From the NCBI GenBank assembly GCA_037043235.1, contig JAWRVZ010000235.1, positions 443,501 through 507,500 on the forward strand: a stretch of 64,000 nt of DNA. The letters run 5' to 3'. Source of the DNA: Rhodeus uyekii. Its lineage: Eukaryota; Chordata; Actinopteri; Cypriniformes; Acheilognathidae. Positions within the stretch are counted from its first letter, which is position 1. Each line of letters begins with the position of its first letter. Made by a program: the position numbers and the translations under genes. The notes beneath the pieces were generated by a model. It saw only the letters and a list, made by a program, of their open reading frames with translations, was not told where the DNA came from and did no database searches. Positions 61,129 through 64,000 of this stretch are shown in pieces.

Positions 61129-63748
61129 CTACAGAAAAACACACTGAATAACAGCACTACACGGGAGTCAGGAGAATATAACACCAACAAGGGTAAAATC
61201 TGACTGACCTCAAACTTTTGAACAGTAGTGTTTACAGTAACACCTCAAAATATGAGCGTCCCGACATACGAGTATTCCAAGATACAAGCAAGCCTTTGGA
61301 TAGATTTTTGCTTTGAGATACGAGTAAGTATTTGAGATACGAGCACGCGTACTGACGCCGATGCTCGTTCACTTCACGTGTTCCCTGACCTCTGTACGCG
61401 TCGCCCGCGAGTAGCTGGTTTTCTCTCTATTTTGAGCATTATTCTTCATAATAGCGATGATTGAAACTAAGAAAGTGAGTAGTAAGGATGGCAGTGAGAA
61501 GAAGAAACGCATGATGACCTAGGAAATGAAGCGTGTAATTGTGGATAAATATGAGCGCGAGTGATCAGGAGGAACTGTGGATTGAGGAGTTGATCGAGCT
61601 GCAGACGATGAACATACGCAGGTGTTGCAAGAGCTCAGCAGGAGGAGGAGGAGGGTGAACCAGAGGAAAACATTTCTACAAGTGAAATTAATCGTGCTTC
61701 GGCGCTTTTTCACGACACGACACTTATTTTTAAAGGGAGACATAAACAAATCTCCCATAATTGGCATTTCGTATACATGTACTATAATTGTGTGTGTCTA
61801 TACCAATTTAAAATATATATATTTTTTCCATTGTTATGGATCTGGAACAGATTAATTTGTTTTCTATTATTTCTTATGGGAAAACATAAGAAATAATGTG
61901 TGTGTGTGTGTATATGAGACACACACACACAAAATTGTGCAATGCATGTTTGATTTTTGCATAAGTTTAAAGTCCCCATGATATCAAATTTAATTTTTTT
62001 GGATTGAATACGTTAGCTAGTGAGCTCCAAAATAAAAATTAAGACAAAATACGCATTTAGAAGATATAAATTTCGGCTTTACTCAACGGCTCTGGATTGA
62101 GCTGTGATATAAACTAAACGCAACTACCATTTTAAAACGGGTAGGAGCTGCTGGATATGTCCCGCCCCGTCTTCCTGTTTCAGTGGGAAAAATGATTAAA
62201 TACAAGTCTCCCTTTTGCTCATTTAGTGAAAAATAATGTGCAATTTTCTTGATTACGTCAACCTATATTTTTTTACACTTAGACATTTAAAGATAACATA
62301 CCCCTCAATACCATTTACAATCACACAAAAAACAAACACCTGTACCTTTGGCGAGGCCCGGCGCAGACCTGAACGAGTCGCTCGATGCCTTTTTGAACTG
62401 GTGACGATCTGACACCCTCACATCTGACTGGAGGACGGCCAACACGCCCCTCTCGTGACCCTGCTGTGCGAGCGCAGCGGCAGCACAGGTCCCGCGTCCC
62501 TCCACAGAGGAGCTGCTCACCTGTTTAAATCTATACGCTCCATTACTCGAAGAGCCAGATGGTCTGGTTGCGTCACGTGACGCATTAGAGCCGAGTCCTG
62601 TCGGCCCAGAACTCCCAGCAGGAGCTTTCCGCCCGAACAGAGGCGCTGATGTGTTTGCACTGGACGTGGAAACGGTAACGCTCGGCCTTTTGGGTGGATA
62701 AGGATGAGCAAATACAGTTTGCTGACTAGTGTTTTCATGCGGTGCTTTTGTGGTGTTGTGTTGGCCGTTTGTGTCTGGGGTTTGAGAGCTGCCAGACAAC
62801 AACTCAAGATTATCACACGCCTCACAAAACAGATCATCGTCCTCCACTCCGTCATCCCAGATGTCTTCAGACGCAAAAAAGGAGTCCAAGTCTTCATCTA
62901 AACCATCCTGGCCTGTAACGGCATCCTCTAGACTTCCAGAGTTTGGGTTTTGGTGCGAGTGAAGAGGTTTCGTAGCACTACGGCTGGTGGACGGCAGCAT
63001 CTCTTTAGTGTTTGAATGGAGTGGGAAAATGTTGAGTTCAGGTGGAGTTTGAACAACCTGTACTTGCATTTTGGGCCGATATTCCTCATTCCGATTTGCG
63101 TTAAAACATCTTGAAGCAACAGGCAAAGCATCACTCATGGGAAAAGCCTGATTTGTGCAATTATTTTCCACTGGATTTCCAATTCCAGGCTGAAAAGTTT
63201 GATCGCTTTTCGCCTTTAGCCCTTGAAAAGTGCCACATTTAACACTGTTTTTAGCTTCTTTTGGTTTGCTTGCCGTTCCACTCGAGGCAGCTTGATTCTG
63301 AGTTAGTCTTTGAGTTGAACTGAACTGCGGTGCAGCAAACAGATCTGGGTTTTGCGTCATTTCCAGTAGCAAGGAGTCATCATTCCAGTCGTCGTCAAAC
63401 CCATCAGCACTGTTAACGTGTTTGTGGTCGTTCTGAGAATCACAGGCTCTCACAACATTTCTCTCAGGGACATCCTGAGTCTGAAAACTCGTCACCTGAC
63501 TGATACGTCCGCTGAGCTGCTGAGTCGGCCCATCAAAAAGGAAATCAAGATCGTCGTCTTGATTGAACGCCCTTTCATCAGCGGGTTTGGGTTCTGGAGC
63601 AGAGACTCGGTCAGCGAGCGGCGGCTCTTGCTTCACGGCACGTTCTTGAGCTGGTGCATCACAGCTCTGCTCTTGAGCTTCATCTTGCCTCATGTTGAAG
63701 TCAAAGCGCTTCGCCAGCCGCATCAGATCGTCTACAGTGCTCTGCCTG
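61016..63748 (-). CDS. etaa1: ETAA1, ATR activator (3' part)
   Basis: ETAA1 binds RPA on single-stranded DNA at stalled forks and activates the ATR-ATRIP kinase. Two exons are in the window: a large one, 62346 to about 63748, and the last, 61016-61128; joined through AAA-G/AT they read without a stop, about 500 aa. In order: STVDDLMRLAKRFDFNMR (part of the ATR-activating region), DDDLDFLFDGPTQQLSGRIS, DDDWNDDSLLLEMTQNPDLF, an acidic RPA70-type motif DDDLFCEACDNLELL, and the C-terminal RPA32-binding helix AEIERKKQQAMERRRLK. The start of the large exon is uncertain because the acceptor is a run of NAG triplets; the N-terminal exons lie beyond 64000. The family name rests on these motifs and on synteny. 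Confidence 0.88.
61180..61230 (+). repeat. CAAAAGTTTGGGG dispersed repeat, right end
   Basis: AAAATCTGACTGACCTCAAA and CTTTTGAACAGTAGTGTTT match the right end of the family. Confidence 0.6.
61235..61880 (+). mobile_element. Tigger-like element with broken transposase start
   Basis: Left end TA/CAGTAACACCTCAAAATATG, followed by GAGCGTCCCGACATACGAGT as in family A. Near 61860 it reads TATTTCTTATGGGAAAACAT, as just before the family A right end, but the terminal repeat is lost. The interior keeps a transposase N-terminal frame with stops and a Glu-rich C-terminal piece (GAGGAGGAGGAGGGTGAACC). Middle deleted. Confidence 0.7.
61457..61564 (+). pseudogene. Transposase N-terminal remnant (in-frame stops)
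   Basis: An ATG-led frame reads MIETKKVSSKDGSEKKKRMM T, stop, then EMKRVIVDKYERE and stop. The basic start followed by EMKRxIxxKYE fits the N-terminal helix-turn-helix of pogo/Tigger transposases. Two stops within 36 codons make it dead. Confidence 0.6.
62346..63748 (-). CDS. etaa1: etaa1 large exon
   Basis: A 1.4-kb exon holding most of the protein: ATR-activating segment, acidic clusters and the RPA70-type motif. Donor CCAAAG/gtacag. Upstream candidate acceptors, all in one short run (TGCAGCAGGCAGAG), place the start at 63748, 63745 or 63741. Confidence 0.85.
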
Positions 63749-64000
63749 CTGCATACAAAACGCCAGGATATAGATGAATATTAACAACTAAATGCATTAT
63801 TAAAAAACACATTTTCTGTGAACGGGTAGTTAATGCATGCAATACAGGAACATCATCGCATCTCACATGCTTGCTACACAAAATCAAAAACGTTTCATTA
63901 TATAATGTATTATATTCAAAATATATGCATTACCACTTATACTTGATATATAAACAATTTTTCCATTGAATTTACAGCAAGATTAACATATATACACACT
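63749..64000. other. etaa1 upstream intron, to window edge
   Basis: AT-rich sequence with no recognisable exon; presumed intron of etaa1. Confidence 0.5.

Larger units (their letters stand above)
61129..62345. other. etaa1 last intron
   Basis: A 1.2-kb intron, about half of it the Tigger-like element at 61235-61880. A CAAAAGTTTGGGG end fragment (61180-61230) abuts it on the left. Confidence 0.65.

Overview
The window is vertebrate nuclear DNA, most likely from a ray-finned fish of the carp/zebrafish group. The genes are split by GT-AG introns, the exons read as clear orthologues of human genes, and the AT-rich spacers carry short interspersed repeats that I recognise as high-copy families of cyprinid genomes. 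No prokaryotic features, CRISPR arrays or true tRNA/rRNA genes are visible. The species cannot be named from the sequence.

Six genes are supported. From left to right: the last coding exon of a prokineticin receptor (prokr1-like, +, 2675-3380; its first exon lies off the left edge); aplf (-, ten exons, 8883-23766, 450 aa); fbxo48 (+, two exons, 24590-25355, 144 aa); cnrip1 (+, three exons, 27169-29573, 162 aa); ppp3r1, calcineurin B (+, six coding exons, 31908-53500, 170 aa); and the 3' part of etaa1 (-, last two exons, 61016 to about 63748; its N-terminal exons lie off the right edge). This block matches human 2p13-p14, but plek is not between fbxo48 and cnrip1, and nothing recognisable lies between ppp3r1 and etaa1. 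aplf and fbxo48 are head to head across an 823-bp gap with NRF1-like and CRE-like sites.

Functionally the cluster is mixed. aplf (non-homologous end joining, poly-ADP-ribose reading, histone chaperone) and etaa1 (RPA-bound ATR activator) serve DNA damage responses. ppp3r1 is the Ca2+-binding subunit of calcineurin, cnrip1 binds the cannabinoid receptor CB1 tail, fbxo48 is an F-box adaptor, and prokr1 is a peptide GPCR. The shared location reflects ancestral synteny, not an operon-like unit.

Most of the rest is introns and spacers filled with repeats: eleven copies or fragments of one tRNA-headed SINE, several Tigger/pogo-like elements with TA target sites (two keep broken transposase fragments), two inverted copies of a CCGTATTTTC-ended element, a 1.1-kb element flanked by an 8-bp duplication and carrying a 32-bp minisatellite, many short MITE-like families, and long TG/AC tracts on both sides of cnrip1 and after ppp3r1. 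I found no convincing unknown multi-gene system. The best leads are structural: a 280-bp SINE-plus-flank segment present at both 21.2 kb and 24.9 kb, a stem-loop inside the aplf/fbxo48 promoter, a near-perfect 23-bp hairpin at 59.1 kb, and a finger-splitting intron phase repeated in the aplf zinc fingers.
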